From Caecitellus pseudoparvulus (Eukaryota; Bigyra: Bicosoecida): a DNA stretch of 64,000 bases. The stretch spans positions 496,001-560,000 of the forward strand of contig CBFFRQ010000057.1 of assembly GCA_965644315.1 (NCBI GenBank), written 5' to 3'. Positions within the stretch are counted from its first letter, which is position 1; every line of letters starts with the position of its first letter. Positions 32,601 to 41,877 of the stretch are shown piece by piece. Under the pieces are notes generated by a model, which was given only the letters and a program-made list of their open reading frames with translations, made no database searches and was not told the origin of the DNA. The position numbers and the translations under genes are program-made.

Positions 32601-32636
32601 TCTCGCCGGTGCCCGTGAGCGATTGGCCCACGCCAT
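29613..32636 (-). CDS. F-box and protein kinase domain protein with AT-hook
   Basis: Single exon, 1007 residues. The first ~350 residues are basic and Pro/Ala-rich. An F-box-like segment lies at ~355-400 (SSVLEWLPDAMLLHTAPAVS, then REWRRLATSAFSW). A kinase domain follows: EGGFKRVFKVFNA as glycine-loop region, MRHYDMKLLNVLL as catalytic loop (HYD for HRD), VDFGTAD, NAAPEML and ALDIWATGLCLLHLLTG. The usual VAIK Lys is not evident, so activity is uncertain. An insert between the lobes has KRRRGRPRK (~550), a classic AT-hook for AT-rich DNA minor grooves. F-box proteins recruit substrates to SCF ubiquitin ligases. Together these suggest a nuclear regulatory protein, by inference. The ATG is backed by an upstream ATTTCCGCA element. 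Confidence 0.75.
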   Translation of the reverse strand: MAWANRSRAPARTYRSRLNGSASDLHARILGASPTAVQPLARAKHQAASITQALDDEFEELGVPTPSKLPRRRIAKKASKPKPKAAGKPKQRAQRRPLAEVPQTATPGEVPPPSPPSDLAPPPVVPTEVLADKRASLESVTSVASAASALSMLSFSSVGALVTEEDDVVGDLPPLAPPLPPPAATSTSTAAAGAGAAAAPSLKRVAQRSRLSMVRGVPLPGLARPRQSTAARQRTSLAAHAAAPTLSSAALRRVSVGMAAFRPPAPSGGGRRGTVSGVPLPPGAVRLPGLAPGALHPAPSRRMSLVGSASFTAPARSAPAEQGPASPVATLPTAPASQAPAAVQQDATHGDSDAALSLVLSSVLEWLPDAMLLHTAPAVSREWRRLATSAFSWRAAGVQEAEEGEARATTVLDAEGQEVRLAMDSALLAPWAGYQRAFPWAAFLAEGGFKRVFKVFNAARGVLEAVSLMDMAGVVASGQAGMVRAEVLTGCMVSQLATTHVTPGFVQTLQVLPVAHPPPAAVWGCPDAKSPMGPFPGATALPHPAPAQGKRRRGRPRKAAPAFPPQPTTPGAWQLVRMELCAGGDVEEHLAAVEAAVQAAYEADAQAAAHLDAHAIAQATFQVLQALEAAAQRAAMRHYDMKLLNVLLKPVSDVTTDAGSQAPRAVLRFSAPGASCVQACLGPAHSPCQLEAFLPKLVDFGTADTSVDSMGEPISLAQFTTFENAAPEMLVDGDAARQGHALDIWATGLCLLHLLTGSKPYEEVLEEVRCPPSLAAALHRVWQCGCLSALVRGAGKGRKVAPLAGEQHAPAEALLAAVEFDDEGVLPHTLWRYAVLLGLPPARGAGEGPVMALLRLALGDTSARDLPEVQAAVRKGRGRRAAPKKGDPVRALFPEADNCAGQYRRDCAQYSLQSGEHPLLVRARARMEALPGLEALLLGMLAWCPSERWSYRQCMDCDAFSWMREHSEARAAAPAPPTMQPMAFATLQQAAKKGDVLLQEFRALKWD

Positions 32637-32681
32637 GCTGCGTGGTGCGTGGAACCTGCTGGGGTGTCACGCTGCGACACT

Positions 32682-32690
32682 TGCGGAAAT
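32682..32690 (-). promoter_or_regulatory. ATTTCCGCA element between the F-box/kinase and NnrU-like genes
   Basis: On the minus strand ACACCGCAATTTCCGCAAGT lies 45 bases before the F-box/kinase ATG (32636), in sense orientation for that gene. The divergent spacer is only 186 bases, so it may serve both genes. Confidence 0.45.
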
Positions 32691-32822
32691 TGCGGTGTCA
32701 CTGGCGGCGACCCGGCAAATCCTGCAGCACACGTCGCCACTGCAGAACAGTTTGTCGCGTAATATGGGGCAAATCAGGGTGGATGGTGCATTTGGAATTG
32801 ACCGCCGCTTCGTTTCTTCGGT

Positions 32823-33689
32823 ATGAGCGCGTCTCCCGGCGAACAGGCGACACCCGCTGCCAAAGCTGGCATGCTGGCGGTGTTTGCCTTGAGCACAAGC
32901 ACGTTGGCCGTGTGGCCAGTGTGGGTGGCTTGCGGGGGGCACTTCCCCGCCTGGATCCCCTGGCTGCCAGCCCTGAACGCCGCGCTGCAGCTTGGCGGAG
33001 ATGGACTGCTGGTGCCAGTCGTCGCCAACCTCGCCCTGGCCCTTGCTTTTGGCGCCCTGCACACGGCTACGGCGCAGCTCTCCGTGCAGAAGAGTGCCTG
33101 CTCTGTGCTAGGTTTGCCGCCCAGCTTTGTGCGAGCCACCTTCACCTGCATCGCTGCGACCACGCACTTGGCCATGCTGCTGGCGTGGCAGGCAGTGCCT
33201 GGTCGCCTGTGGCACCTGCCCATTCCCGCAGCGCTGGGCGGGGAGCCCTCCAGGGAAATCGTGGATGCTGTGTCCACCCTTGCATTGCTGTGCGCCATGA
33301 GCTGGACGTCCCTGTCCGCTCATGGCGGCGCGCTGGCGTTTGCAGGGCTGCCTCAGATTCTGTCTGGGCGCAGCACCCTTGCCGTGGCCCAGCCTGATGC
33401 CGCCTGCCCAGCAGGCAAGCTCATCACTTCTGGCTGGTACGGATGGGTGCGGCACCCCATGTACACCCTCACGCTGCTGGCATGCGTCGTGCATTCAACC
33501 ATGCCCGCCCAGCTAGCTACCTACGTAGCCGGGCTGCTGCTGTACCTGCACGGCTTCGGACTGCAGTGGGAAGAAGCCAAGCTGGTGCAGCAGTTCGGGC
33601 AGGCGTACGTGCAATACCAGGGCACGACGCCTGCTGTCGTGCCGCTGTCGTGTGGGCGTGGCGCCGGGCCAGCGCGCAAGGCCGCATGA
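32823..33689 (+). CDS. NnrU/ICMT-like multi-pass membrane protein
   Basis: Single exon, 288 residues with about six hydrophobic helices. The C-terminal signature SGWYGWVRHPMYTLTLLA, followed by E..LVQQFGQAYVQYQGTTP, is shared by isoprenylcysteine carboxyl methyltransferase, phospholipid methyltransferase and NnrU-type proteins; RHPMY and the later Glu lie at the SAM/substrate site of ICMT-like enzymes. Which reaction it performs cannot be told: candidates are a membrane methyltransferase or an NnrU-like protein of unknown role. Divergent from the F-box/kinase gene; its stop is one base from the stop of the convergent HEAT gene. Confidence 0.7.
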   Translation: MSASPGEQATPAAKAGMLAVFALSTSTLAVWPVWVACGGHFPAWIPWLPALNAALQLGGDGLLVPVVANLALALAFGALHTATAQLSVQKSACSVLGLPPSFVRATFTCIAATTHLAMLLAWQAVPGRLWHLPIPAALGGEPSREIVDAVSTLALLCAMSWTSLSAHGGALAFAGLPQILSGRSTLAVAQPDAACPAGKLITSGWYGWVRHPMYTLTLLACVVHSTMPAQLATYVAGLLLYLHGFGLQWEEAKLVQQFGQAYVQYQGTTPAVVPLSCGRGAGPARKAA

Positions 33690-33690
33690 G

Positions 33691-34335
33691 TCACATGATG
33701 TTCCACTTGCCCGTCTTGCGGTAGGAGGCCATGACTTGGTGCGCCTTCCGCCTGGTCTTCTTGTTGGTGTCACGGTTCAGCTCGTACACGGCATCCATCA
33801 CCTGAGGCGCGAAGGGTGCGGGGGGGAGGTGTGTGTGCGTGCGCTGGCCGACTGCGACCTGCGCGGCACGCACCCTCTCCTCCAAGTGGGACGGCGAGCC
33901 GTCGCACAGCGTGTGCAGGACCTGATACCTCACATCCTCGTCGTCGTCATCAACCATTTCTGGGGAGGCAGGGCGTTGCTGGCGCGTGCCGTGGCTGGCG
34001 GGGCCTGCAGCAATGCAGCCAGCGTCACGCACCAAACACACGGTCCCAGAAGGCAGGCACATCGTCCTTGACGTGGCAGGGGCACAACTCCTTCAGAGCG
34101 CGCTTGCGAATCCTGGCGTCGGAGTTCTTGGTCAGCTCGATGATGGCGTCCTCGTCGTACTTCTCCTTTGCCTGGAGTGCACGCAGGGGGCTCGGCGTGG
34201 TGAGCCAGGAATGGCGGCAGGAATGGGGGGAGGAACCAGGCCTGCGCCAGAATCCCGCCCCGGCGACGCCGCCCTCACCTTCTCAATCAAATCCTCTGCG
34301 TCCCTAAAGGACAACTTTGCGGCTGCTGCGGCCAT
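33691..34335 (-). CDS. Small HEAT-repeat protein
   Basis: Four exons: 34279-34335, 34033-34171, 33874-33959 and 33691-33801, 130 residues; introns of 107, 73 and 72 nt. After splicing the protein is a clean helical-repeat unit: AIIELTKNSDARIRKRALKE, DDVPAFWDRVFEMVDDDDED, VRYQVLHTLCDGSPSHLEE, NRDTNKKTRRKAHQVMASYR, ending TGKWNIM. Two to three HEAT repeats with the usual D..VR..A/V pattern. HEAT proteins are protein-binding solenoids; no specific partner can be named. All four splice phases agree, which gives the model good support despite its small size. Confidence 0.8.
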
Positions 34336-34589
34336 ATTGTGTGTGGTGCCCTGCGAACATGCCCCAGCGTCGGAGGGTGGGGTGCCGTAACTGTTGCTGG
34401 CGCTGGCTCGCTGCTTGTGCTGGGCAACCGGCGCCGCAGTGCCCACTCACTGTACTGTTCAAGCGAAGACTGGTGCAATGGAAGTGTATGGGGTGTTTCC
34501 TTGCTCTGTTAGCAGTGGGGTAGGGCAAATGGCTAGTTTGTGGATTGTGCCGCGCCGAGTGACATGGAGAGCCTGCATGCACACCCCCC

Positions 34590-35591
34590 TCAGGCATCAG
34601 TCGTGGGGGGGGCCTCCACCCGCGCCTTCTTGGCGGGGCTGGCAGCGATTTGTTCCAGGATGTCTGCTGCGTTGTCTTGCAGGTGCTTCTTCAGCATGCC
34701 CAGTGCCACAGCCCGGTGGGACATGCCATTCTTCACGTCCTTCTCCAGCTCAGCGTATCTGTGCAATGAAAGAGAAGGGGACCAGGGACGTGGCAACGCT
34801 GCACCGCACGGCATCAAGCTCTGCCAGCACTCACGTTTTGTCGAAGCCATCAGGCTGGAAGACGGGGTCCCAGCCGAAGTCAGTGGGCCCGCGCGGCGGC
34901 ACGATGGTGCCAGGCACCTTGCCTGCAAACGTGATGGGCTCCACGCCGGGGCCGGGGGTGAAAGCGAAGATGCACTGAGCATACGCCGACTTGTCTTCGA
35001 AGCCAGCAAGCATCTTGTTCTGGGGCGGGGGCGCGCGGAGGGCCGGTCCAGCGGGCAGACACGCAGCGCTGGCGCTGCAGGGCGTACCAAGCCATCGTGT
35101 CCCAACTTGCCCAAGAACCACTTGATGTACACTCCGGGAAGTCCGCCCAGGGCGTTGAAACAGAGTGACGTGTCCTCGCAGAAGACAGGCCCTCCCACCT
35201 GTGGCAATCGTGGGTGGAGCATGTCCCGCCATGTGCGCGAACCTGGCTCGCTGCCGTATCACGCACCTCCGCTGCTGCGAGCTTGCACTTCTCAGCGGCG
35301 ACTTCTTCGGGCTCTCCCTGGAGCTCTGGAAGGTCTAGGCTCTTGTTGGTGATGGAGAACGGCAGCTCCCCATCAGCGAGGATCTTTTGCACCTCCTGCA
35401 AGAGCCGCGGCGTGGTGGATGCGCACCCTCAAAAACCGCCGCTCGAAGCGCTCCCCACACACCAACAACTTGTTCTTGTTGCCTGTGACGAAGGTCAAGT
35501 TCACAGCTGATGATGATGGTGTGCTGGCAGCCATGGTTCGAGTGTGACGTCGGGTGCAGCTTGCGAGCAGCCGGCAGCTCGTGGACAGCAT
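34590..35591 (-). CDS. ITPA: Inosine triphosphate pyrophosphatase
   Basis: Five exons (35463-35591, 35267-35395, 35088-35198, 34835-35019, 34590-34758), 240 residues, four introns of 67-76 nt. It hydrolyses ITP, dITP and XTP to monophosphates, keeping deaminated purines out of nucleic acids. Motifs: [89 protein letters not shown] and [15 protein letters not shown]. Human ITPA is 194 residues. Extra sequence lies at both ends: an N-terminal 19 residues that could target an organelle (alternative start Met20 at 35534) and a Lys/Arg-containing tail [10 protein letters not shown]. Confidence 0.95.
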
Positions 35592-35989
35592 GCAGGTGGA
35601 GCAGTCAAACTGGAGCGGACGGGGCAGCTCAACACCTGGAAGGCAAGAGAGAGCGAGTGCGACCAGGAGGTGGGGAAATGAGCATCGAGCGTGTCTATTT
35701 GAATGTGCCAGTCATCGTCGCTCTGCGCAGCGAGCCGGCACTACGCTGTCATGAACCTCGCGCGCCTGGTGAGCGTGGCGCCTGGTTGCCCAGCCCGCGC
35801 CCTACATAACACACTTCTGCACACCCCCCACACAACCCAAGACCCCACCAGCATGTTTGCCTATGCACCCTGCTGTGCCCAGCTGCTTTGCACCCCTTGC
35901 TCCAACGTGGTCTTGACCTAACCACGGCGACAGCGACACGGCCAGCGGGCGTTTTTGGACGGGGCGGTGTACACCGGGCGACAGACATC
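35592..35989. other. Divergent intergenic region between ITPA and an unknown gene
   Basis: About 400 bases with promoters for both genes. Open frames cross it but lack similarity. No ATTTCCGCA element seen. Confidence 0.5.
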
Positions 35990-38107
35990 ATGTCCAGTGC
36001 TACACCCCCTGGCACACCTGCATCGGTGAAGCGTGGTGGCACAGCTGACTCGGGGGCTTCTCGGCCCTCACGCATGAAGTCTGAGCGCAGCGCCGGTGCA
36101 GGTCGCACAGCGACACGCTCCAGCTCACGAGGCAGCAACAGAGGCACCCGCCAGCCCACTGGGCGCAGCACCCGCAGCACGCGGACGGCACCAAAGCCAA
36201 AGGAGCCCATTCGGAAGATGTTCAGCCCCATGCCAGACGTCCCGCTGGCCAAGCTGCCTGAAGGCGCTCTGCTGTACCGAGCGGTGGTGCTGCCCGGCAC
36301 CGAGGCGCAGGAGGGCGCCGTCGCTGCGTCGGAGGTCTTCGCGCCCGGCGGCGCACCCACCCTGTTCGCGCGCAGCCCCGAGGAGGCCCTGCTGCTGCCT
36401 GATGCTCCCGCCTTGCCTGCCGGCTTCTTCACCGGCAACTCCCTGGCCAAAGCCTGGTTCCAGTCCCTGCGGGAGGCTGAGCTGCGCAGGCGGGCTGGGG
36501 CGCAAGCCGAGGCCCAGGCTGCAGCAGAAGCCGCCGCCAAGGCTGCAGCAGACTCCCCCAGCAGCAAGGCTGGCTCCCCTCGCCGCGGCTCGCCCAAGCG
36601 ACAGGGCTCTGGCGTGGGCTTTGGCCGCAAGGGCAGCAAAGCCAGCGTGGCTTCCAGCGCAGGCGCAGGGCCAGGCGAGGCGGGCACCGCCGCCGCGCCT
36701 GCACTGGAGCGAAGCCACCCCGTGTTCACCGACGCAGACGTCGCTCAGGCGTTTGCAGAGGAGCTGGCTTCCTCTCCTGCCGCGGGCGTGTTCAAGTCCG
36801 CGGGGGCCCGCCCGGTGGTGGTGGGGGTGCAGGTGACGGCGGCCCAGGCAGTGGCAGCCTTCCCCGACGATGACGCCGCTGGCTACGCCAAGCTGTGGGC
36901 TGCCGTCATGGGCAGGGACATCCCAGAGCAAGCCACGGTGGCACTGAGTCCTGCCGTCCCTGCTGAGGAGGGTGTGCCTGCTCTGCAGATGTCAGGCCCC
37001 TCATCCTCGCAGGAGGAGGGCAAGGGGGACGAAGGGGGGGATGAAGGGGGGTCACCGCAGGAGGAGGGCAAGGAGGGCGTGGACAGCGATGGGGGCGGGG
37101 CGGCCTCCGGTGACGTGCTGTCCCTGGCGACGGGCGGCGCGTTCCAGCTGCTGCAGGGAGAGCACCCCCTCACCCGCGCCTTCTACCGCAACCTGCAGCT
37201 GCACGGCGTCGGCGGCTTTGCCTGCCGCCTGCCCCACCGCCATGAGCTGGCTCGCTTAGTGGGTGCGTACGCTGCTGCCCACTTGGCTGGGCGCCTGCCA
37301 AGCCAGCCGCCAGGGGGCGAGCCTGGCGCGGGCGACGCCGCCGAGGCGTCTGAGCAGAAGAGCGAGGGGAAGGATGGTGGCGCCAGGGAGGCGGAGGAGG
37401 AGGCGGGAAGGGGGGGTGCCGTGCCCACGCCACGCATGGTGTCGCCTCGCAGCCGCGCCACGGTGCCGGTGCAGGCCGCGCCGTCTGTGGGGGTGTTCGA
37501 GGCGCGTGGCGGCGGTGGCGGGGCGGACATGGCGGATGCCGTCGCCGCGCACAACGCCGTGGCGCTGAGCGGGGGACAGGAGGGGGGGCTGCCCCCCCAT
37601 GCCACGGTGCCCGTCGTGGCCGTGACTCATGCAGCCGAGTGCACGAGCCTGCACAGCCTGGCGAGCATCCCCCTCCCCCCCACCGCCGTGACCCTGCACT
37701 TGACGGGCGTGGAAGAGGGGGGTGGCCTGCTGTCGCTGCAGTTCGACGCACACACGCCGTGGGCGCATGTGGCGGCTGGCTTGCGGGCGGTGCACCCCGC
37801 CCTCGGCGCCGCGGAGCGCATGGCCTTTGCGCTGCCCTCTGGCCCGGTGTACGTGGATGAGTTGCCGGTGGAGTCGGGTGACGGGGCGGGCACGGTGGTG
37901 TCCTCCCGCTCCGGCACAGGCAGCAGCAAGCGGGACAAGAAGGGGGCTGCAGGGGGGCTGAGTGAAGAGGCCCTGCGGGATGGCACGCGCACCCTGCGCT
38001 CCTCTGGCCTGGTCAAGGCGGCAGTTGTGCAGGTGACGGTGACGCTGCCGCCGCCTCCGACGGTGGAAGTGGAGGCGACCAAGAAGAAGCGGAAGGGGGG
38101 CAAGTGA
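35990..38107 (+). CDS. Unknown low-complexity protein
   Basis: Single exon, 705 residues from the first ATG with a plausible context (ATCATGTCC); the frame is open further upstream to 35888. I do not recognise a family. The first 80 residues are Ser/Arg/Thr/Gly-rich and basic. A more ordered part follows (PDVPLAKLPEGALLYRAVVL ... GFFTGNSLAKAWFQSLREAE), then an Ala-rich helix, another possibly folded stretch at ~240-330, acidic Gly/Glu-rich linkers, and a C-terminal region with alternating hydrophobics (VTLHLTGVEEGGGLLSLQFD ... PSGPVYVDELPV) that might be ubiquitin-like or beta-grasp, by inference only. It ends in a basic cluster TKKKRKGGK, a possible nuclear signal. The stop is 37 bases from the convergent VPS36 stop. 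Confidence 0.6.
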   Translation: MSSATPPGTPASVKRGGTADSGASRPSRMKSERSAGAGRTATRSSSRGSNRGTRQPTGRSTRSTRTAPKPKEPIRKMFSPMPDVPLAKLPEGALLYRAVVLPGTEAQEGAVAASEVFAPGGAPTLFARSPEEALLLPDAPALPAGFFTGNSLAKAWFQSLREAELRRRAGAQAEAQAAAEAAAKAAADSPSSKAGSPRRGSPKRQGSGVGFGRKGSKASVASSAGAGPGEAGTAAAPALERSHPVFTDADVAQAFAEELASSPAAGVFKSAGARPVVVGVQVTAAQAVAAFPDDDAAGYAKLWAAVMGRDIPEQATVALSPAVPAEEGVPALQMSGPSSSQEEGKGDEGGDEGGSPQEEGKEGVDSDGGGAASGDVLSLATGGAFQLLQGEHPLTRAFYRNLQLHGVGGFACRLPHRHELARLVGAYAAAHLAGRLPSQPPGGEPGAGDAAEASEQKSEGKDGGAREAEEEAGRGGAVPTPRMVSPRSRATVPVQAAPSVGVFEARGGGGGADMADAVAAHNAVALSGGQEGGLPPHATVPVVAVTHAAECTSLHSLASIPLPPTAVTLHLTGVEEGGGLLSLQFDAHTPWAHVAAGLRAVHPALGAAERMAFALPSGPVYVDELPVESGDGAGTVVSSRSGTGSSKRDKKGAAGGLSEEALRDGTRTLRSSGLVKAAVVQVTVTLPPPPTVEVEATKKKRKGGK

Positions 38108-38144
38108 GGGGGCGGTGGCGGCGAGCGACCCCCACCCGCCGCCG

Positions 38145-39281
38145 TCACATGAATGCATTCAAATACAGCCGCGTGCCCTGCATGCTGACATCGCGGCACA
38201 GGACCCCCGCGCACTCCGCCTGCCACAGGTGCTCCTTGGCCAGGGCCAGGGGGATGCCCCAGTCGCTGGCCAGGGACAGCACAGTCACGTACGCCAAGCC
38301 CTGTCCGTCCCGCTGCACACAGGCGGCCGCGCCGTCCTCCAAGGCACGCACGATGCGCCTGCGGGAGGCGGTGTGCGAGAGGGACGTCAGCTGCAGCACC
38401 CGCACGCCGCTGCCGAAGGTGGCGGGTGTCAGTCCGTGGCTGTTCACCAGCGCACACGCCTGGGCGAAGTCAGACGGTGACACCAGCTCCGTGCCGCGCG
38501 CGCGGTTGTACAGGCAGTACAAGTCTGTGAGGGGCAGGATGCCGCCGGCAGTCTTCACCTTGGGCGCGGCAAAGGCGGCCACCTCCCGCGCCAGGGCGGG
38601 CAGGTAGCCCCCCCCCGCCGTGGCGCGGGTGACGGGGTTCACCAGTCCCAAGTTCCGGGAGATGGCCGCCACCTGCCTGCCCTCGCCGTCCTGGGCAGCG
38701 GCGGCCGCAGTGCCCTTGGCCCTGGCCAGCTTGGCTGACACAGACGACGCCATGCCCGCCACCAGGCGTGCGTTGGCCATCAGCGCCTTCACGTCAGCGA
38801 AGGCCTGCGCAGACAGGTCACTGGCGGCCGCCCGGTCCGCGGCTGCCTGCGCGCGGAGGCCAGCGAGGCCTGTGCGCTCGTGCGTCGCCCCTCGGGCTCG
38901 CTTGGCGGGGGGGGGCGCTGCCCACGACCGCCGCTGCACGGCTGTCTGCAGCATGTGCGTGAAGGCTGCGCTGCCGCCGGACTGGAAGCTGAGCTGGACG
39001 TGGCGGCCGCCCTTCAGCGCCACCCGCGCCTTGGGGTGGGAGAACACCATGAAGCCCGGCACTTCGTCCACTTGCTGCACGTCGCCAAGGTGCCAGAACA
39101 CCGCCTTGTCCGGGTGCGTGTACATTAGGCGGTGGGTCGTCAACAACGCCACGCCGCCTCTGTGCTGCTTCGTGTCGCCATCGTAGAGGTCCACGTGCTC
39201 CTGCCGAAGGTGCTGGATTTCATCACGGGACAAGACAGGTTCACCCCCCTTCCCTGTGATGAGGCCCTTCGCAAGGTCCAT
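38145..39281 (-). CDS. VPS36: VPS36, ESCRT-II subunit
   Basis: Single exon, 378 residues. The N-terminus is a GLUE domain (PH-like): GGEPVLSRDEIQHLRQEHVD, LYDGDTKQHRGGVALLTTHR and FWHLGDVQQVDEVPGF. From ~150 on it matches the EAP30/VPS36 winged-helix core: NLGLVNPVTRATAGGGYLPA, LAREVAAF, GGILPLTDLYCLYNRARGTE, LVSPSDFAQAC and LASDWGIPLALAKEHLWQAE. VPS36 with VPS22 and VPS25 forms ESCRT-II on endosomes, sorting ubiquitinated cargo; GLUE binds phosphoinositide and often ubiquitin. The ATG at 39281 is chosen because the longer frame starts only at a GTG. A near-match AAATTCCGCA lies about 45 bases upstream in antisense. Confidence 0.92.
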   Translation of the reverse strand: MDLAKGLITGKGGEPVLSRDEIQHLRQEHVDLYDGDTKQHRGGVALLTTHRLMYTHPDKAVFWHLGDVQQVDEVPGFMVFSHPKARVALKGGRHVQLSFQSGGSAAFTHMLQTAVQRRSWAAPPPAKRARGATHERTGLAGLRAQAAADRAAASDLSAQAFADVKALMANARLVAGMASSVSAKLARAKGTAAAAAQDGEGRQVAAISRNLGLVNPVTRATAGGGYLPALAREVAAFAAPKVKTAGGILPLTDLYCLYNRARGTELVSPSDFAQACALVNSHGLTPATFGSGVRVLQLTSLSHTASRRRIVRALEDGAAACVQRDGQGLAYVTVLSLASDWGIPLALAKEHLWQAECAGVLCRDVSMQGTRLYLNAFM

Positions 39282-39461
39282 GCACAGGTGGAAGGGGGGG
39301 GGCGAGCGAGACAGGGCGCTGCAAGCAAATTCCGCAGCCGCCTGCACCGCTGCTCAACCCTCCCACGCTGACCTGGAGCGGGCCAACGGGTGTACGGCGC
39401 TGGCGCACACGTCTGCACACAGCTCGCTGCAATTGCATTGTGCAGCACCACGCACATGGCT

Positions 39462-41400
39462 TCAAACCCCCCCTTTGCCGACGGGGCCCACGGGCGCAGC
39501 GACAGGCACTGCACCGCCAGGAGCAGTGAAGCGGTCGTAGCCTGCCTTCTGCATGACGGAAGGGAAGGCCTCCATCCACGCAGTGAGGAGCTTGCCGAAT
39601 TCCTCCGGGTGGGTGTCTGCCAGTGCCTCTGGCGCCTCGGCCCAGCACACGTACACCGTCTGCACCGCCGAGTGAATGACGCTGGTGACGATGCTGCAGA
39701 GGCCCAGGCCGAAGATGAAGCCCAGCACACCGCCGATGACCATGCCCACCTCCCGTGCATCAGTGCCCTCCTTGCCAAAGGCCAGCCCGAAGGCGACGCC
39801 CAGCCCCGCATTGGCCAGGGCCACCAGCAGCACGCCCAGGCTCAGGGCACGGTCCACAATGACGTCGTTGATGATGGTGGTGAAGCCGCGGTCCCGGAAC
39901 AGGCTCATGACGCGGGAGGCGCTCTGGTAGAAGGTCGTCCCGTACAGCGCCGCCATGACGAAGGCGTAGGAGGTGAAGTACTCCGCCAGCCGCTCGATGC
40001 AGCCGATGCAGCACTGGAGGCAGGCCAGGGCGACCCGGGCGCCGCCCTGGGAGTTGCGGCGGGCGTTGCGCACCATGGCCTTAAGGGCCTGGATGATGGC
40101 GATGATGAGACTGCCCAGGGCGATGGTGCCGAAGGAGGTGGTCATGGCGCGGCACAGGGCGCCGTAGGTGGGTGACTCGGGGCGGGCCTGGCGCCACCAG
40201 GTGCCGACGGTGCCGGCGATGGTGGTGTGCAGGACGTTGCGGCACACTTGCACGCCCCAGTAGAACGAAATGAGCATGACGAAGGTCAGCAGCGTGAACT
40301 TCGCCGCGGCGCCGGAGCTGGGGTCCACGTCCTCTGGCGTGCCGCCGTTGTTGGCGTGGCCAGGGTCGTCGGAGGTGGTGCCAGCCAGCAGGCGGCTCTG
40401 GGAGTCGCCCTGCTGGGCCATGTCCTTGTTGATGATGGTGACGAAGATGCCCGCGACGGCGGTGGACCACAGGGCCACCCACACGAAGCTGGCCAGCAGC
40501 GCCCCGAAGGCAGTGAAGAGGGTGGCGGGGTACAGGCCGACGGCGCCGGCGCCCACCTCCACGTTGGCGCCGGCGAAGGCCAGGCGCTTGCGCACACAGC
40601 AGTACCACAGGAGGCCCAGGCACCCCGCGAGGCACCAGATGATGAGCAGGGCGATTTGCTTGGTCAGGATGTACAGCCCGATGCCCATGCCGACGGAGAT
40701 GACAACCTTGAAGAGGATGGTGAAGATGATGAAGGACTTGGCGCAGCGGATGAGGAAGGTGACCCACAGGCCGCTGAGGATGGTGGCCATGCCGGCCGTG
40801 AAGAGGAGGATGTACAGCACCTCCTTGCCGCTGACGTCCACGGTGGTCTCTGGCTCCACATCGGTGCTCGTGCTGTGGTGGCTGTTGGAGTGCGACTCCT
40901 TCTCCAGGTGCTCAATTTCATCGTACAGTTGCTTGCCACCCCAGCCTGTGAGCAGGGAGCGGGGGGTGTGGTGCGGGCGGGAGCCCTTGGCGGCATGCGG
41001 GGGCAAGTGAAACCCCACGCCAGGGTGGGGTGCTCCGCGGCCGCTTCTCGGAATGTGCACGGGCGGCGCACGCACCGGCCAGACCCACGATGACCAGCGC
41101 ATGCAGCCAAAAAGCAACCATCCACAGGACATCTCGGTACCCTCCCCCAGTAGTTGGGGCGGGGGCTGCTGACGAGTCTGCCAACAGCGCCGTCTTGTCC
41201 ACGCCGGTAGACTTGCTGGCGCTGTACGATGGCTGCGGCTGGTACTGCCCAGAAGAAGGTGGCGGAGGCACAGGCACAGCGCCGTACTGAGGCTGACCGC
41301 CGGCGGAGTAGGACGTGGAGTATTCAGGCCCTCCCATGGATTGAGAAGGGGGGTACATGGGCGGTTGCCCTGGGGCATGCCCGTAGTTGTTGCTTGCCAT
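39462..41400 (-). CDS. Choline transporter-like protein (CTL/SLC44 family)
   Basis: Exon 1 41076-41400 and exon 2 39462-40945, 602 residues; intron 130 nt. The N-terminus (MASNNYGHAPGQPPMYPPS) is a Pro/Tyr/Gln-rich cytoplasmic tail, followed by a first helix split from the rest by a hydrophilic loop, and about ten hydrophobic helices in all. CTL hallmarks include GTWWRQARPESPTYGALCRA, LGSLIIAIIQALK, CCIGCIERLAEYFTSYAFV and ALYGTTFYQSASRVMSLFR. Family members (CTL1/SLC44A1, yeast Pns1) are plasma- or organelle-membrane proteins linked to choline or ethanolamine transport. The two exons meet at VGLAG-WGGKQLYDE. The C-terminal tail is Pro/Gly/Val-rich. Confidence 0.92.
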
Positions 41401-41877
41401 GGCGAAAGCCAAGAGATGCAGTGCACTTGACACGCCGAGTCGCCCAGGGAACGTGTGCGGAGTGACGGAGTCACTCAGGAAATACACAGGGAGGGAGCTA
41501 CCGTTGTGAAACGGGGGCTTGGTGTTTTGAGGAAGTGCTGTAGTGGAGCAGGGCGCCTTGAACGTCGCTGAGGGGCTGGGGCAGGTTGGCCGAGGGTGTT
41601 GTGGGGGGGTCCAAGAGGAATGCTGCCGCGTGTGTGCCGCCGAACGGCGCTCGGAAGCGCTGCCGCCTGCCAGCAACATCCCCTACCACACAACCTTTCA
41701 AATTCCACGTGCAGGTGACGGAAGTGCTTGTGCTCGGCTCACTGCCCCCCAGCTGCCGCTTCAGCCAATTCCATTTCCGCACACCTGCGCGGCGGGCCCG
41801 CGCTCCCCTCACGACGAGAGCAGGCCTCCCGGAGGCCTCCAGGGCAGCTTGACCTCCGCCATCTTCACCCTCTGACC
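41401..41877. other. Divergent intergenic region, CTL gene and small membrane protein gene
   Basis: About 480 bases. An ATTTCCGCA element sits at 41773-41781. Open frames on both strands lack similarity. Confidence 0.5.
41773..41781 (+). promoter_or_regulatory. ATTTCCGCA element upstream of the 103-residue membrane protein
   Basis: CCAATTCCATTTCCGCACACCT lies 96 bases before the ATG at 41878, in sense orientation and followed by CACA as at METTL5. Confidence 0.4.
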
